Shown here one piece after another: positions 32,371-43,064 of a DNA stretch of 64,000 nucleotides; within the stretch, counting starts at the first letter, position 1, and each line of letters opens with the position of its first letter. The stretch lies in assembly GCF_026914185.1 (NCBI RefSeq), contig NC_070565.1:2604001-2668000 (forward strand), written 5' to 3'. Both the position numbers and the translations under genes were made by a program. Below the pieces are notes generated by a model. The model was not told the DNA's origin. It saw only the letters and a program-made list of their open reading frames with translations, and did not search any database. The DNA comes from Puccinia triticina. Its lineage: Eukaryota > Basidiomycota > Pucciniomycetes > Pucciniales > Pucciniaceae.

Positions 32371-34707
32371 ATGAGAGGGGGCACTTTTCTTTGTCTCCCA
32401 GTTTTGGTCAGCATTGTAGCCAGTGTTACAGATGAAAATTTCATACCATTCCCTTGTGGCCAGAATTTGGAATCCAGCACCCAGCCCTTTGCATTAACTT
32501 CAAATTACCATACTATGCACTTGGAGAGACAGGATGAATGCTTGAACTTTTTTGGCCACTCATTTTCACTTCAATCAAGTATCTATGACAGAAATTTAGA
32601 GGCTTGTGATTATATAAAACCAACTACTTTCACTGGACAGGATAATAATTGGAGTCAAAAGGGAGCTGAAAACTTTGGTGGGACCTGGAACAATCCAGAA
32701 TTCAACTTTGAAGTACCACTTGACTATTTTAATCTTTTGGATGAGGATGAACCATTTTCAACTGAATTGCACAAGCAAGAAGTAAACCAAAATTATTCTC
32801 ATGGTCATGAGGAATTTGTACCTGAAGTTCACAAAGCACCAGAAAAATCTGCAGGACATTTTTGCATAACTGATCCACAAGCTCATCTTAAAAGCCAGTC
32901 ATCATGTCTTTTCCCAGACCCTGGGACTCATTCCTTTACATCAAAAGCTTCAAAAGATGATATTACACACTTGGATAAACAGGAAGAATCCTTGAATCAT
33001 CATGACCTGCTGTTTTCATTCCAACCAAGTGGCTCTGAAAAAATTCTTGGGCCAGAGGTTGATGCCTTGGAACATATTGTTTTCACCAACCAAGATGGCC
33101 AACAAAATGGGGCTGAGAACTTTGCTGGCACCTGGAACAACTGGAAAAAACTAGAATCAACACCCTCAAGTGTAAAGAGTGATTTTGAAGTGGCACTTGA
33201 CTACTTCAACTTTGAGGACAAGGATGTGACATCTTCATATGAATCAATCAGGGAGGGAATAGACCAAACCAGCTTCTATAATACTGAGTACCTTGCATCT
33301 GGAAAAGAAAAAACTTCCACAATTCATGACCTGTCTTATCTGCAAGCCCATCCAGAAAGTCAAACTTCACAGATTATGCCAATGAGAATGGAAGATGATG
33401 TAGTAAAGGATTTTTCTATTTTTCCAAATTCACCAGATCGTCATCCAGATTCTCTAATATTTGACCAGCTACTCCAGGGGGAAAGTGATATTTTTCACCA
33501 GACAGGTATAATGCCCTCCCAAAATGCTAGTCCTTTACTAAAAACAAAATTAGGAGGCAGCAAAATTGGTCCAGTCAACTGTGTCACAAACAAGAATGAT
33601 TCTAAAGGAAACAAGAGAAAGCTTTATGAATCATTGGAATTTGCATCTTTTATGCGGCCTCTGAATCAAAAGAAGGAAAGAACTTGCAAGAAAACTAAAA
33701 AAAAAGGTCCAACTGAAACTTCAGCACAGGATGAAGCTAGCTTCAAGGTAACCAAGAATCCAATTTTAGTATCAGAACCATTCAAAACTTTTGAAAAAAT
33801 CCAAACTGAAGCAATACCTTCAGAAAACCAAGATGAGGAAGATTTACCTGGAAAGATGATTAAAAAAGTTACTAAATCAAACATTCATAGAATCACCTGC
33901 CCAAACACAACCAAAAACATCCAAACTTTCATCAATAAAGAAGATGTTCCCTTTAACCCTAGATTTCCAAGATTACAGCTTCATGATATCATGAGATGTA
34001 AGAATGTTTATTGGAGCTATAAATCTGCTTTGAAAGAGATTTCACTGCTAACAATAAGCCTACCTCAAGGGGCATTTCTCATACCAGAACATAACCTCTT
34101 GAAAGCTTGTAGCATTGTGAAGAAGAAATGTGTATCTCTCTTTAACTTGAACACCAAAGTAGACTTGCCTAAGATTTCAGAAATGTTTAGAAGATTCAAC
34201 AAAGAAGGTGCAGATATATGGTACAGGTATTGGAATGAACAAACACAAATTGATTTCAAAGGATATAGTCAACATAATATCAAACTATGTAACCTCTCCA
34301 TGATTTTTCCAGTCTATCTACTTTTTGTAGAGCTTATAATTTTAATTTTGCCTTGGAAGAAAGAAGTTCAAGATCAAGATGAAATCAATTTGGCCAAGGA
34401 GCTCCAAAATGCAAGTGAAACTTTTGTAGGATTACATAATTATTTGAGGAACCCTTATCTAGATGCAGATGAAAGTATGAAGAGGAAGAAAGTGTTAATC
34501 TTGAAAGGTCTTGAATGGCCAGAACCATCTACTCTTTGGTATTTTCTTGAATTGTGGATGGAAATTCATTACAAGAATGTTTGGGACCACCTTGTGGACT
34601 CAACAGGACGTCTGCACCACTATGCCAAGTTCTTTTTCAGCAATGTCTTCTTTCATGGAATTGAAAATCTCACAAAATATCAAAAGGATCTGATCAACAA
34701 AATGTGA
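32371..34707 (+). CDS. 778-residue protein of unknown function with internal duplication
   Basis: An uninterrupted frame, AT-rich like a host gene. The N-terminus (FLCLPVLVSIVASV) resembles a signal peptide, but this is unproven, and the first in-frame ATG was taken. Two copies of a roughly 100-residue unit occur: GAENFGGTWNN then FEVPLDYFN (residues 99-120), and GAENFAGTWNN then FEVALDYFN (about 249-281). A basic patch KKERTCKKTKKKG (about 433-445) could be a nuclear signal. The C-terminal third is globular with a hydrophobic stretch MIFPVYLLFVELIILIL (about 645-661). No family is recognised. It is not related to the transposons nearby. A MITE sits in its 3' flank. Confidence 0.75.
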   Translation: MRGGTFLCLPVLVSIVASVTDENFIPFPCGQNLESSTQPFALTSNYHTMHLERQDECLNFFGHSFSLQSSIYDRNLEACDYIKPTTFTGQDNNWSQKGAENFGGTWNNPEFNFEVPLDYFNLLDEDEPFSTELHKQEVNQNYSHGHEEFVPEVHKAPEKSAGHFCITDPQAHLKSQSSCLFPDPGTHSFTSKASKDDITHLDKQEESLNHHDLLFSFQPSGSEKILGPEVDALEHIVFTNQDGQQNGAENFAGTWNNWKKLESTPSSVKSDFEVALDYFNFEDKDVTSSYESIREGIDQTSFYNTEYLASGKEKTSTIHDLSYLQAHPESQTSQIMPMRMEDDVVKDFSIFPNSPDRHPDSLIFDQLLQGESDIFHQTGIMPSQNASPLLKTKLGGSKIGPVNCVTNKNDSKGNKRKLYESLEFASFMRPLNQKKERTCKKTKKKGPTETSAQDEASFKVTKNPILVSEPFKTFEKIQTEAIPSENQDEEDLPGKMIKKVTKSNIHRITCPNTTKNIQTFINKEDVPFNPRFPRLQLHDIMRCKNVYWSYKSALKEISLLTISLPQGAFLIPEHNLLKACSIVKKKCVSLFNLNTKVDLPKISEMFRRFNKEGADIWYRYWNEQTQIDFKGYSQHNIKLCNLSMIFPVYLLFVELIILILPWKKEVQDQDEINLAKELQNASETFVGLHNYLRNPYLDADESMKRKKVLILKGLEWPEPSTLWYFLELWMEIHYKNVWDHLVDSTGRLHHYAKFFFSNVFFHGIENLTKYQKDLINKM

Positions 34708-35439
34708 CTTTTTTTGGAATTGTGTAGTTATCATTTATTCCTTTCCCTAATCAATTACATGACTGTGAATCATTCCAATCATCATTATCTGTAGTCCCAA
34801 TTTTGATTCCAATATATCATGAGCAGATTGTATCATGTGTTGCAATGGTCAGACACTGATAATAGCACTCTTCACGTAAGCTAAACATCAGCAAGATTGA
34901 AATAAAGTTTATCCCATTGTGCCAGCCAATTTGGCTGGGACAGTATGCTGATGTATATCTCTCACCATGGTCATAGATTTCTTACGTGAACAGTGCTAAT
35001 GTAAATGCAGGTGAGACAAAACAAACATCCTGGATTTCCATACATGAAAACAAGCTGATATATGCAGATTGATGAGAGATAAACATGATATGTATGTGCT
35101 CCGCAACAAATGATGTATAAAACTACACCAAGAAAGAAAAAACAGAGAAGGTTGAAAAATGTGTTAAGTGAAGCAGAAAGACCCACAGCTGAATGAAAGA
35201 CAGATAGTAGCAAAAAGCAACGGTGTGATTTGTTTAGAGGAAGGATCATCAAACTTCGGCCAAAATTGAAGGTCTTGTCGAAGGTACTGAGATTCAGGGG
35301 GGTCACGAAATAGTCAACAAGAGGTTACTCAGATGTGGAGGGTAAGGCGAGCAAGGAAGGAAGTGCAGAGTGTCGATAAAATTAAAGGTAAAATTCAATC
35401 CGGAAGAGGGAGGGAGGAAAGAGAGAGGGGGGGATTAAT
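34708..35439. other. Intergenic between two convergent genes, contains a MITE
   Basis: No gene seen. It holds a 136-bp MITE (34863-34998) and the 3' flanks of the 778-residue gene (plus) and the telobox gene (minus). Confidence 0.5.
34863..34998. mobile_element. 136-bp MITE, copy 1
   Basis: TIRs TAGCACTCTTCACGTAAG and CTTACGTGAACAGTGCTA pair at 17 of 18 positions; TA bounds both ends. The interior shares the AAATAAAGTTTATCCCA and CCAGCCAATTTGGCTGGGA blocks with the MITE at 43386-43520. Confidence 0.8.
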
Positions 35440-38400
35440 TTATGATCTTCGGCCGTACAGAACCAGTTCCTGACTGCCAGGGAGAGAAGAGTATCCAGGT
35501 TGAGGAGAAGGGGCTCTACGTCTACGAGAAGATTGTTGCATTTGTCGGGATGAAGATTGAGTGCCTGATTGTCGTATTGTTAAGGCTTGAGACTCGCGTG
35601 GGGCGTGGGACGCATGGCGCTCCGATTGCTCGTCGGAACTTCCCGGCGCCGAGGATTCTTGCGAACCCGATGAATCGTGCTCAACTGCAGATTGACCCTT
35701 GGGCGGGAAACGAGCAAAGGCTTTCTTGGTTTTTTTCGGCACTTTGCGTCCCTCTCTTTGCCATTTAGTACTCAGCTAGAGGTCGAGAAAAAGAAAGAAA
35801 ACAAACGGGGGTGAGCATACAGAAATCAATCTGCAGTGAGATTTTCATGGCCAGGCGTAATTAGTCAAATCCAACTCAACATTGACAGCCTTGTCCTTTA
35901 ATTGGACGTTAGTCCTGTGAGCAAATCTGTTAGATTTCGTCCCATGCGGCCCATGTCTCTTGAGAATTTCGGCCATACAATTGGTTGCTCTATGCCACTT
36001 AGTCACTTCATAAATCAACAGGTTTTCTTCTTCCTGAGACCAGAATACTCGCTTGCGCCGGCCGTCCTCCGGAAGGCGGGAGACACTACGAGAGCCAGTT
36101 GAGCGAGGCCACTGTTGTGAAGGAGGAATATCTATACTGCTAGACCTCTCCTCCGTTGGCGCACGCTTCGGAATCGGACTAGGAGGAGGGGACTCGAGTT
36201 TTCGTTTCTTACTGCGAGACTTTCTTTGTTTGGTATGATCGCTGTTTTCGGATTCGTCAGCTTCGGTTGAGTCCATTGGTTGTTTCCAAGCAGCACCCGC
36301 ACCCTTCTTTTGTTTAGATTGATTATTCGAGCTTTTCTTCTTGGCTTTTTGAACCTTCTGGCCCTCCTCCGCGTCAGTTAAAACGGGAGATCTGTCTCGG
36401 GGTCTTTTCTTGGCCTTTTGTACTTTCTGGCCCTCCTCGGAGTCAGTTGAAACCGGGGATCTGTCACGTGAAGATCGCTTCTTTTTAGGGTTCTCAGATG
36501 GCACCTGCTGTTTGAGTGAGCTGGAATGCTTGGAAGCTGGGGCAAGCCTTCCCCGCAGAGGCGGAGTCGGAAGTGGCGGTGCAGTTGAGTTCGAATCTGA
36601 ATCATCGCTGTCGCCGGAATTGAAACCGCAACGTTGGCGAAAAGTCAAACGTGGTGGCACGGTTGGGGGTCGAGATTTTGCTTTTTTGGCGTGCTTCTTT
36701 GAGCCATGCGAATCTTGTGCAGCAAGAGGTCCATGAAGAGCACGAGACTCGTGGGGAGTTTGGGAGCTTTGGGGAGCAGGAGCATCTTGGGGAATAACGG
36801 AGTGCTGGGCATTAGGAGGACCGTCTTGGGAAACACGAGGATCATCGTTGTCGGGTGATGGTAGGGGATGTACTTGATGTAATTCATTATGAGCTTCAGT
36901 CGATCTATGGTAATGACCAGGCGAATCGGGCTCGGCGCGGGCATCGTATAGTGGACTGTTGCTTCTCAGACCACGTTGCTGAGGCGGAACCTCTGATTCT
37001 GGTTCTAGTCCATCTACGTTGTTGGGTCGAGATTTTGCTTTTTTGGTGTGTTTCTTTGAGCTGTGCGAATTTTGTGCAGCAAGAGGTCCATGAAGAGCAC
37101 GAGAATCGTGGGGAGTTTGGGAGCTTTGGGGAGCAGGAGCATCTTGAGGAATAGCGGAGTGTTGGGCATTAGGAGGACCGTCTTGGGAAACACGAGGATG
37201 ATCGTTGTCGGGTGATGGTAGGGGATGTACTTGATGTAATTCATTATGAGCTTCAGTCGATCTATGATAATGACCAGGCGAATCGGGCTCGGCGCGGGCA
37301 TCGTATAGTGGACTGCTGCTTCTCAGACCACGTTGCTGAGGCGGAACCTCTGACTCGGGTTCCAGTTCATCTACGTTGTTTAAAGTGATATCAGGAGCCG
37401 CGTCTTTCAGTTGAGTATCTGTGTTTGTTTCCTCAGCGTCAAGTCCATCAACCTCAGAGGAATTTGGAAGCTCGGAATGCCTCCCATTATCTGCTACCTG
37501 GTCTCCGCTCGATCGGTCCGGCTCGGCTGAGCGATTGTAGGTCGCGTAGTTGGAGGTTGAGTTTGAAACCAAGGGAAAATCGACGCCTCCGGTTTCTCCG
37601 TTTGTATCTTCAGTGGCAGAGACAGCAAGCACATCGTCCTTAACGGGCTCATTTGAAGGAGGGTGTGACAGGTGTTTTGTAGAACTTGATGGTATCTTAG
37701 CCTGAATAGCAAGCTTATCAGCCAACGGGTCTCCATATGATCGGGCTGGTTCGACCGCATGATGAGTTGGCAAATTGATGGAGGCATCCAGGGTTTGAGA
37801 ACCTGCGTTTGACTCCGGAGTGCCGGGGCTTTCCTTGGCGGGGTCAACTGACACTGACGTCGTTGACTGACTTTTTACCTGACTTGAAGATAAACCTGAC
37901 TCTAGAGCAGCGACTTCCGGAGCATTAAAAGTCAAGTTCGCAGCAACGAACAAGTCTTCATTTGAATCTTGAGTTTCAGGACCAGCAGGCTCGCTTTCGT
38001 CGGCTGGTCCGATTGACTCGGCGGCCAGATCTCCGTGTGGCTGACTCGACTGGTCTGCCGGGGGAGAAGTTGGTTCGGAGCCTTTGAGGAGGTTTTCTAT
38101 GTGACTGTCTTCCTGTGAATCTTGAGTATCCTGCATAACCAGATCGCATGCATCAAGTGGCTCGCTTGACTCCTGAGAATCATGCGAATCAATTCCACCT
38201 TTAACAACGGACTCGGTTGGCTTTTCAGTAGCGTTGATCCTGCCTTCGGCTCCATTCGACTGATGAGTGCCGTGTGCATCCAACTCGGTTTGCCTGACGG
38301 GTTTGCGTGAATCTTGGGTGCTGTTTTGTGTAGGGGCAGACTCGAACGTGATCTGACTGGCATCCTCTTGAGGGGCATTAAAGCGAAAAGGAGATTTCTG

Positions 38401-38648
38401 CCGAGTTGGAGGATTTGCAAGCGGAGCAGCTGCTGGGTTCTTCGGCAATTGCATTGGCGGACGAATTCCCGGGCGCTCTCCTTGTGTGACTAATGACGTG
38501 GCTTGAGGCGGTGGTTGCTCGATACTCAATCTTGTAGCTTTGTTACAGCCAGCCTTGACAAACAGCTCCTCATCCAAATCGAAGAGATGGTTAAGCTCTT
38601 GGATCACGTTGCTTGTTTTACGATTATCCGGTCTGAATTTGTCGGAAA
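35440..38648 (-). CDS. Large low-complexity protein with C-terminal Myb/telobox-like domain
   Basis: Probable nuclear DNA-binding protein, possibly telomere-related. Exons on the minus strand: about 38648-35887 and 35775-35440, joined by a 111-nt GT-AG intron in phase 0; a further 5' exon may lie at 38704-39183. The first 800 residues are Ser/Gln/Pro/Asp-rich and hold a 119-residue tandem duplication (36664-37378). Near the C-terminus, RVFWSQEEENLLIYEV starts a Myb-like helix set, and FAHRTNVQLKDKA matches the telobox core V-x-L-K-D-K of TRF/Taz1/Tbf1-type proteins. The conserved core then continues across the splice into TKWQREGRK and a Lys-rich tail. A general Myb/SANT transcription factor is the alternative. 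A fragment of this gene lies at 16968-17221. Confidence 0.7.
36664..37378 (-). repeat. 357-bp in-frame tandem duplication within the telobox gene
   Basis: Two adjacent copies encode 119 residues each, starting NNVDELEPES and NNVDGLEPES. They are over 90 percent identical by eye, so the duplication is recent. Confidence 0.9.
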
Positions 38649-38703
38649 AGAGGGAGGGGGAAAAGCATGAGCCCGAACGGGATATGTAAGATAGAGGATC
38701 TGG

Positions 38704-39183
38704 TCAGTGACAACGAGTGTGTGCATGAGCAACCCACGCGACTGAACAGGCATGTCCCTCCTCCCATCCGTGCTTAGGGTTCTGGAGCTGAGGCTCGGTA
38801 GGGCTGACAGTTTGAGACAGCTTCGATCGACCGGCCTGGGTGGAATCTGGGGCAGGACAGGGTGGCTCGGGGACCAGACGATTAAGGGAATGATGATTGT
38901 GATCCGAAGCTGCTGTTGACCGTCCCTGAACGTTCTTCTCTCCTGTCAGCGTATCTGCATTTGCTGGTAGTGGGGTGGGTGCTGCTCTGGCCTTGAGTCT
39001 TGAGCTAGTCCTACTCGCTGTTGCTGTGGATTGCGGTCTGCTGACCATGTTTTGGTGAGTAATGCTGAGGAGATCGGAAGTCGAGGAAGTGGATATGTGA
39101 GTGGTCGCTCTCCAATTTTCTGTTGGAGATCCCGCGCCCGCACCCCCGTGGGCCTGCATACAATGCCCCGCACCTCTTCTCAA
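38704..39183 (-). CDS. Possible 5' exon of the telobox gene
   Basis: An open frame rich in Ser, Thr, Pro and Ala, similar in composition to the N-terminal part of the telobox protein. A Met codon at 39049 (MVSRPQSTATAS) is a sensible start. The donor was not fixed; the downstream exon needs a phase-2 junction at 38648. The frame may also be unrelated. Immediately upstream (39190 on) lies a gypsy fragment. Confidence 0.35.
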   Translation of the reverse strand: MRRGAGHCMQAHGGAGAGSPTENWRATTHISTSSTSDLLSITHQNMVSRPQSTATASRTSSRLKARAAPTPLPANADTLTGEKNVQGRSTAASDHNHHSLNRLVPEPPCPAPDSTQAGRSKLSQTVSPTEPQLQNPKHGWEEGHACSVAWVAHAHTRCH

Positions 39184-39189
39184 CGACCC

Positions 39190-40048
39190 CGACAGGAGAT
39201 CAGGTTTTCGTCGTCGGAGTTATACTCAAAGTATTTCAGACTCTGCTTGGCTCTAACAATGAGCCCTTGCGGGACCCACTCGGGCAGTTCGCGCCCATCA
39301 GTCAAGTAAGGAATAATCAGAGGCCAATTGGTCTCATCCAGAAAATCACCAATATCATTGACGAGCGAAACTTGAAAGATCGCTCCGCCTAGACAGCGCG
39401 TCCGGAACAACATTCTCGGCGCCTTTTTTATAACGTATTTTGATATCCATTTCAGCAAATTCCTCCAACCAGCGGCAAAGCCGCTTGGAAGGAAGCTTCT
39501 GGCTTTTCAAATAGACCATGGAAGCGTGGTCAGTGTATACAATCATAGTAACTACCGCACCGTCCAAGTAAACATGCCATTTCCTCCAGGCATGGATAAT
39601 AGCAAGCAGTTCCCGCTCTTGCGCAGGATAAGTAATCTGGGTCTTGTTGAGTTTGCAAGACTTGAAGGCAACGGGGTGCAGCCGGTCGTCGTCGCCATAC
39701 TGCAAAAAAACAGCTCCAACCGCGAAATCAGACGCGTCGGTCTCCATAATGAAGGCCTTCAGCGTATCAGGTGTGAGGAGGATGGGCGCAGAAACCAATG
39801 CCTCCTTAAGCAGAAAAAATGCCACGTCATGGACGGGCTGCCACAGGATTGTAGCGCGCTTTTTGACGCCTCCGGCCGTCAAATCATGAAGCGGCGCCGC
39901 GATTTTGGCAAAACCTTTAACGTAACGGCGATAAAAGCCGCAGAGGCCCAATAAGCACCGGACATCAAACACTGTGGAGGGCCGAGGCCAAGATTGAATG
40001 CTTTCAATCTTCTCCTTCATTGGATGGATGGTATTAGAACAAGGGTCG
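39190..40048 (-). pseudogene. Gypsy pol fragment, RT end to RNase H and connection
   Basis: Related but not identical to the pol of the element at 19-26 kb (for example FIMETDASDFAVGAVFLQYG, against AVLLQYG there). It lacks LTRs, protease, the RT core and integrase. The upper end is cut at 40048, within the codons for NTI, by the start of a TIR element. It is an older relic of the same retrotransposon family. Its other end lies just upstream of the telobox gene. Confidence 0.85.
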
Positions 40049-40217
40049 GGCTTTAGGCACGCCACAAAAATGCCGGATGCACGCCAAAAAAGGCGTGGAC
40101 TCCGGACCACTCCAAGATTTTTGGAGTGGAGGATTGTTCACTCCAAAACCAGCCCCCATTTGGAGTGCCCAACCCGGCACGCCAGGCTGGTATGGAGTGA
40201 ACACCTTGCCACGCCAA

Positions 40218-40962
40218 AACCAGCCCCCCCTCGATGGCCGGTCTGCGCCGGCCATCGAGGGCAGTATGTACACTTGATGACCGGCACAGGCCGGCCATCG
40301 AGGGCAGTACACTCAATGACCGGCACAGGCCGGCCATCGAGCGGACACACCCCTCTCAATGACGGGCATAGACCGGTCATTGAGAGACACACTCCTCTCG
40401 ATGACGGGCATAGACCGGTCATTGAGAGGACAGACCCCTCTTGATGACCGGCATAGACCGGTCATCGAGAGGATACATCCCTCTCAATGACCGGTCTATC
40501 CCAGTCATTGAGAGGACAGATCCCTCTTGATGACCAGGATAGACCGGTCATCAAGAGGACATGCCCCTCTTGATGACCGGGACTGACCGGTCATCGAGAG
40601 GGATCTGTCCTCTCAATGACCGGACCGGCATAGACCGGTCATCGAGAGGATACATCCCTCTCAATGACTGGTCTATCCCAGTCATTGAGAGGACAGATCC
40701 CTCTTGATGACCGGGATAGACCGGTCATCAAGAGGACATGCCCCTCTCGATGACCGGGACTGACCAGTCATCAAGAGGGATCTGTCCTCTCAATGACCGG
40801 ACCGGCATAGACCGGTCATCGAGAGAATACATCCCTCTTGATGACCGGTCTATCCGGGTCACTGAGAGGACAGATCCCTCTTGATGACCGGGATAGACCG
40901 GTCATCAAGAGGACACGCCCCTCTTGATGACCGGGACTGACCGGTCATCGAGAGGGATGTAT
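40218..40962. repeat. CCGG array 4 with a 177-bp higher-order repeat
   Basis: Palindromic monomers (CTCTCAATGACCGG ... CCGGTCATTGAGAG). The block beginning ACCGGCATAGACCGGTC starts at about 40446, 40624 and 40801, a higher-order period of about 177-178 bp with high identity. This is the most regular of the four arrays. Confidence 0.8.
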
Positions 40963-40978
40963 GGTGTTGCAAGCGCGT

Positions 40979-41039
40979 CTGGGCACATACCCAACTCCCG
41001 CTTGGCCGAGTGCCTCCGGAGGTTGGGTATGTGCCCAGC
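40979..41039. repeat. Inverted repeat, 17-bp arms
   Basis: CTGGGCACATACCCAAC and its complement GTTGGGTATGTGCCCAG with a loop of about 27 bp. Part of the array-bearing element. Confidence 0.7.
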
Positions 41040-41660
41040 AGGCTTGATCGGGCAGCTTGCGCGGGGGGAAGAGCTTGGCACACAGCCAAGTCCCGCTTGG
41101 CCGAGATCAAGCTCTGGGCCGATGGCAACACGCCGGTCATGAGACACCAGCCCTCGTCTCTGCCTCAAAAGGCAAGAACAACGTGCCCTTGGGAGGGGAA
41201 ATGTTCTCCCTTCTTGACATCGCACATTGGACATCAACAAGGGAGCTTTGCCTTCTCGATGCTTGTATTGATCATCAAGAAGGGAGTCTTCCCTTCTCAA
41301 TGACCGGTTTGTAGACCGACCATCGAGGAGGGAAACTTCTCTCCTTGATGGCCGGCACAGCGTTTGGCGTGCGTGGCACCCTTGCTTGAAATCGGCCCAG
41401 CGGGGCTTTGTGCCAAACCCCGCCCACTTTGCAATATGCCAAGCGGGGGTTGGGAGTGTGCCAGGTGGGCTTGAGGATTGGCCAAGTGGGCTTTAGCGTT
41501 GGCCACGCGTGCTTGGCCTTTTTTCGGCCAAACTTTGGTGAGTGCCCAGACGGGCTTGCAACACCATATCCTCTTGATGACCGGTCTATCCCGCTCATTG
41601 AGCAGACACACCCCTCTCAATGACAGGTACAGACCAGTCATTGAGAGGGTGAATTTGTTC

Positions 41661-42071
41661 AGGGGGAGGAGGATAGTTTACTATCTCTCAAACATCAAGC
41701 TATCTCAAGTAGTCTGTCAAGTATTCTCATTATAAACACCATAGTTTTACTACTACTGTTAATCAAAAGAGTTTGCAATTAAAAGACCTCTACAAACTAC
41801 CAATTCAGGCAACAGCAGCTGGGAATTGGGAAGTGAATTCATTGGATTTTATTCCAAAAGTAAATAACCTCTCATGAACTTACAGCTTTGACAAAATCTG
41901 GGCATGGGGGGTTAAGTGAAATAGCTCCCCAAGACATGATTTAATCAAGGTAGAAAAGAGAAACACTTGGAATTTCTAAAACGCTACAAATGATATTCAA
42001 GGCGCTAGGATAATCGGCACCCAAGATAGAAATGTGCAGCGACGTAGGCTTCAGATTCAACTATAATGGGA
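41661..42071. other. Spacer, 3' flank of the secreted-protein gene
   Basis: AT-rich; no gene, repeat or RNA recognised. Confidence 0.4.
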
Positions 42072-42791
42072 CTAGGAAGTGATGGCGGTGCATCCTGAAC
42101 ATACAAATTCTGTGGAAAAAATCACTATCAGTTCAATTTTCTCCATTTTGATTGAAGGTGCGAACAATGATAATAGCCTTACTAAACACTCACTTGAGTT
42201 GGGATCTACCCCTGTGCAACTGTACTGCTTTGTCTCTTTACCAACAACATTTGTACAAACTGCGGGTTGAGGAGCCAACAGATGATTCCGATTCATTCAA
42301 GCAATTGATTTAGACAAGCCAGTGGAAAGGCATATGAGTCCACCACGTACTTTTTGCCGCTGCCCCACCGCGTCCAAACGATTTGGAGCAATATTCTGTG
42401 GTCTTGGTCTTTTCCGGGCTGACGGTGCAATCGGTCGCAGCTGTTTATCCAGCGCGCAAGACAGCTTGTTTTCAGCGCCTATACACTATCTGCCTATCAT
42501 GCTGAGAATCAAGCAAATTCACTTACTGTAATATGAGGTGCAAGGAATGGGACAGTTGAAAGAGCCTTTGTTGGCATCAAAATCTGTGTTTTCAGAGGGG
42601 ATATCAGTCTCATTTATCATGAAGACGTACACCAAAGTTCAGGGAATACCAAACAGTTAAATGTGCTGCTCACGTAGGAATGTTGCGTTCGTGGGGTAGT
42701 ATCTGTAAGAATTAGTCACGTCCAGCGCTTGTGCTACACTGAGCAAGCTAATGATCAAGCAAACCAAACCGGGTATACCTGTCTTTATCAT
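42072..42791 (-). CDS. Small secreted cysteine-rich protein, five exons
   Basis: Predicted extracellular protein of 122 residues; candidate rust effector, function unknown. Minus-strand exons: 42791-42674, 42583-42527, 42440-42351, 42259-42194 and 42109-42072. The four introns (84-91 nt) have GT-AG ends with good donors (GTGAGC, GTAAGT, GTACGT, GTGAGT), and all are phase 1, so the internal exons are symmetric and skippable. Exon lengths sum to 369 nt including the stop TAG at 42072. The N-terminus is a signal peptide (LVCLIISLLSVAQA core, cleavage near residue 22). The mature part has eight cysteines, two in each of exons 2-5, with PCTSYY at the exon 2 end and CSGC near the C-terminus. Confidence 0.82.
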
Positions 42792-43064
42792 GTTAAGAAG
42801 AGTTGCAGAGATAATGTGCGTTCTTGGGCTATTGAGCTATTGCAAACTGTTGTGGAGTGTGTCTGCTGACGGGGAGGGGGAAGGGGCACAAGCAAAGTCA
42901 AGCAACAGACACGAGCTTGTTACTTTACAGCGGACATGGGGCGGGGAAGGGCGGGGCTGAAGCTGGTTGAGTGCAGCATTCTCCCACAGGGATCAACAGC
43001 AGATCCATAAAGCCTCACCCCTGCTAGATAGCCTTCATGACTGTCACACAACGGCCACGGTTGA
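42792..43064. other. Upstream flank of the secreted-protein gene
   Basis: Presumed promoter of the minus-strand gene, then degenerate LINE sequence towards 43064. No other gene. Confidence 0.4.

Larger units (their letters stand above)
40049..41660. mobile_element. Array-bearing TIR element(s) inserted in the gypsy relic
   Basis: The left end GGGTCGGGCTTTAGGCACGCC resembles the ends of the hAT-type element at 6866 (GGGT..GCCT.AA.GCAC). GGCGTG/CACTCC words follow, then CCGG array 4 (40218-40962), a segment with CCGCTTGGC words (40975-41130), and a shorter CCGG stretch (41290-41650). The right end is unclear; GCGTGCGTGGCACCC near 41357-41371 is one candidate. No coding sequence. Confidence 0.5.

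Noticed and set aside
40859..41735. Several 70-130-residue frames on both strands
   Set aside because: They lie in palindromic arrays, so both strands are open together; no conserved motif.
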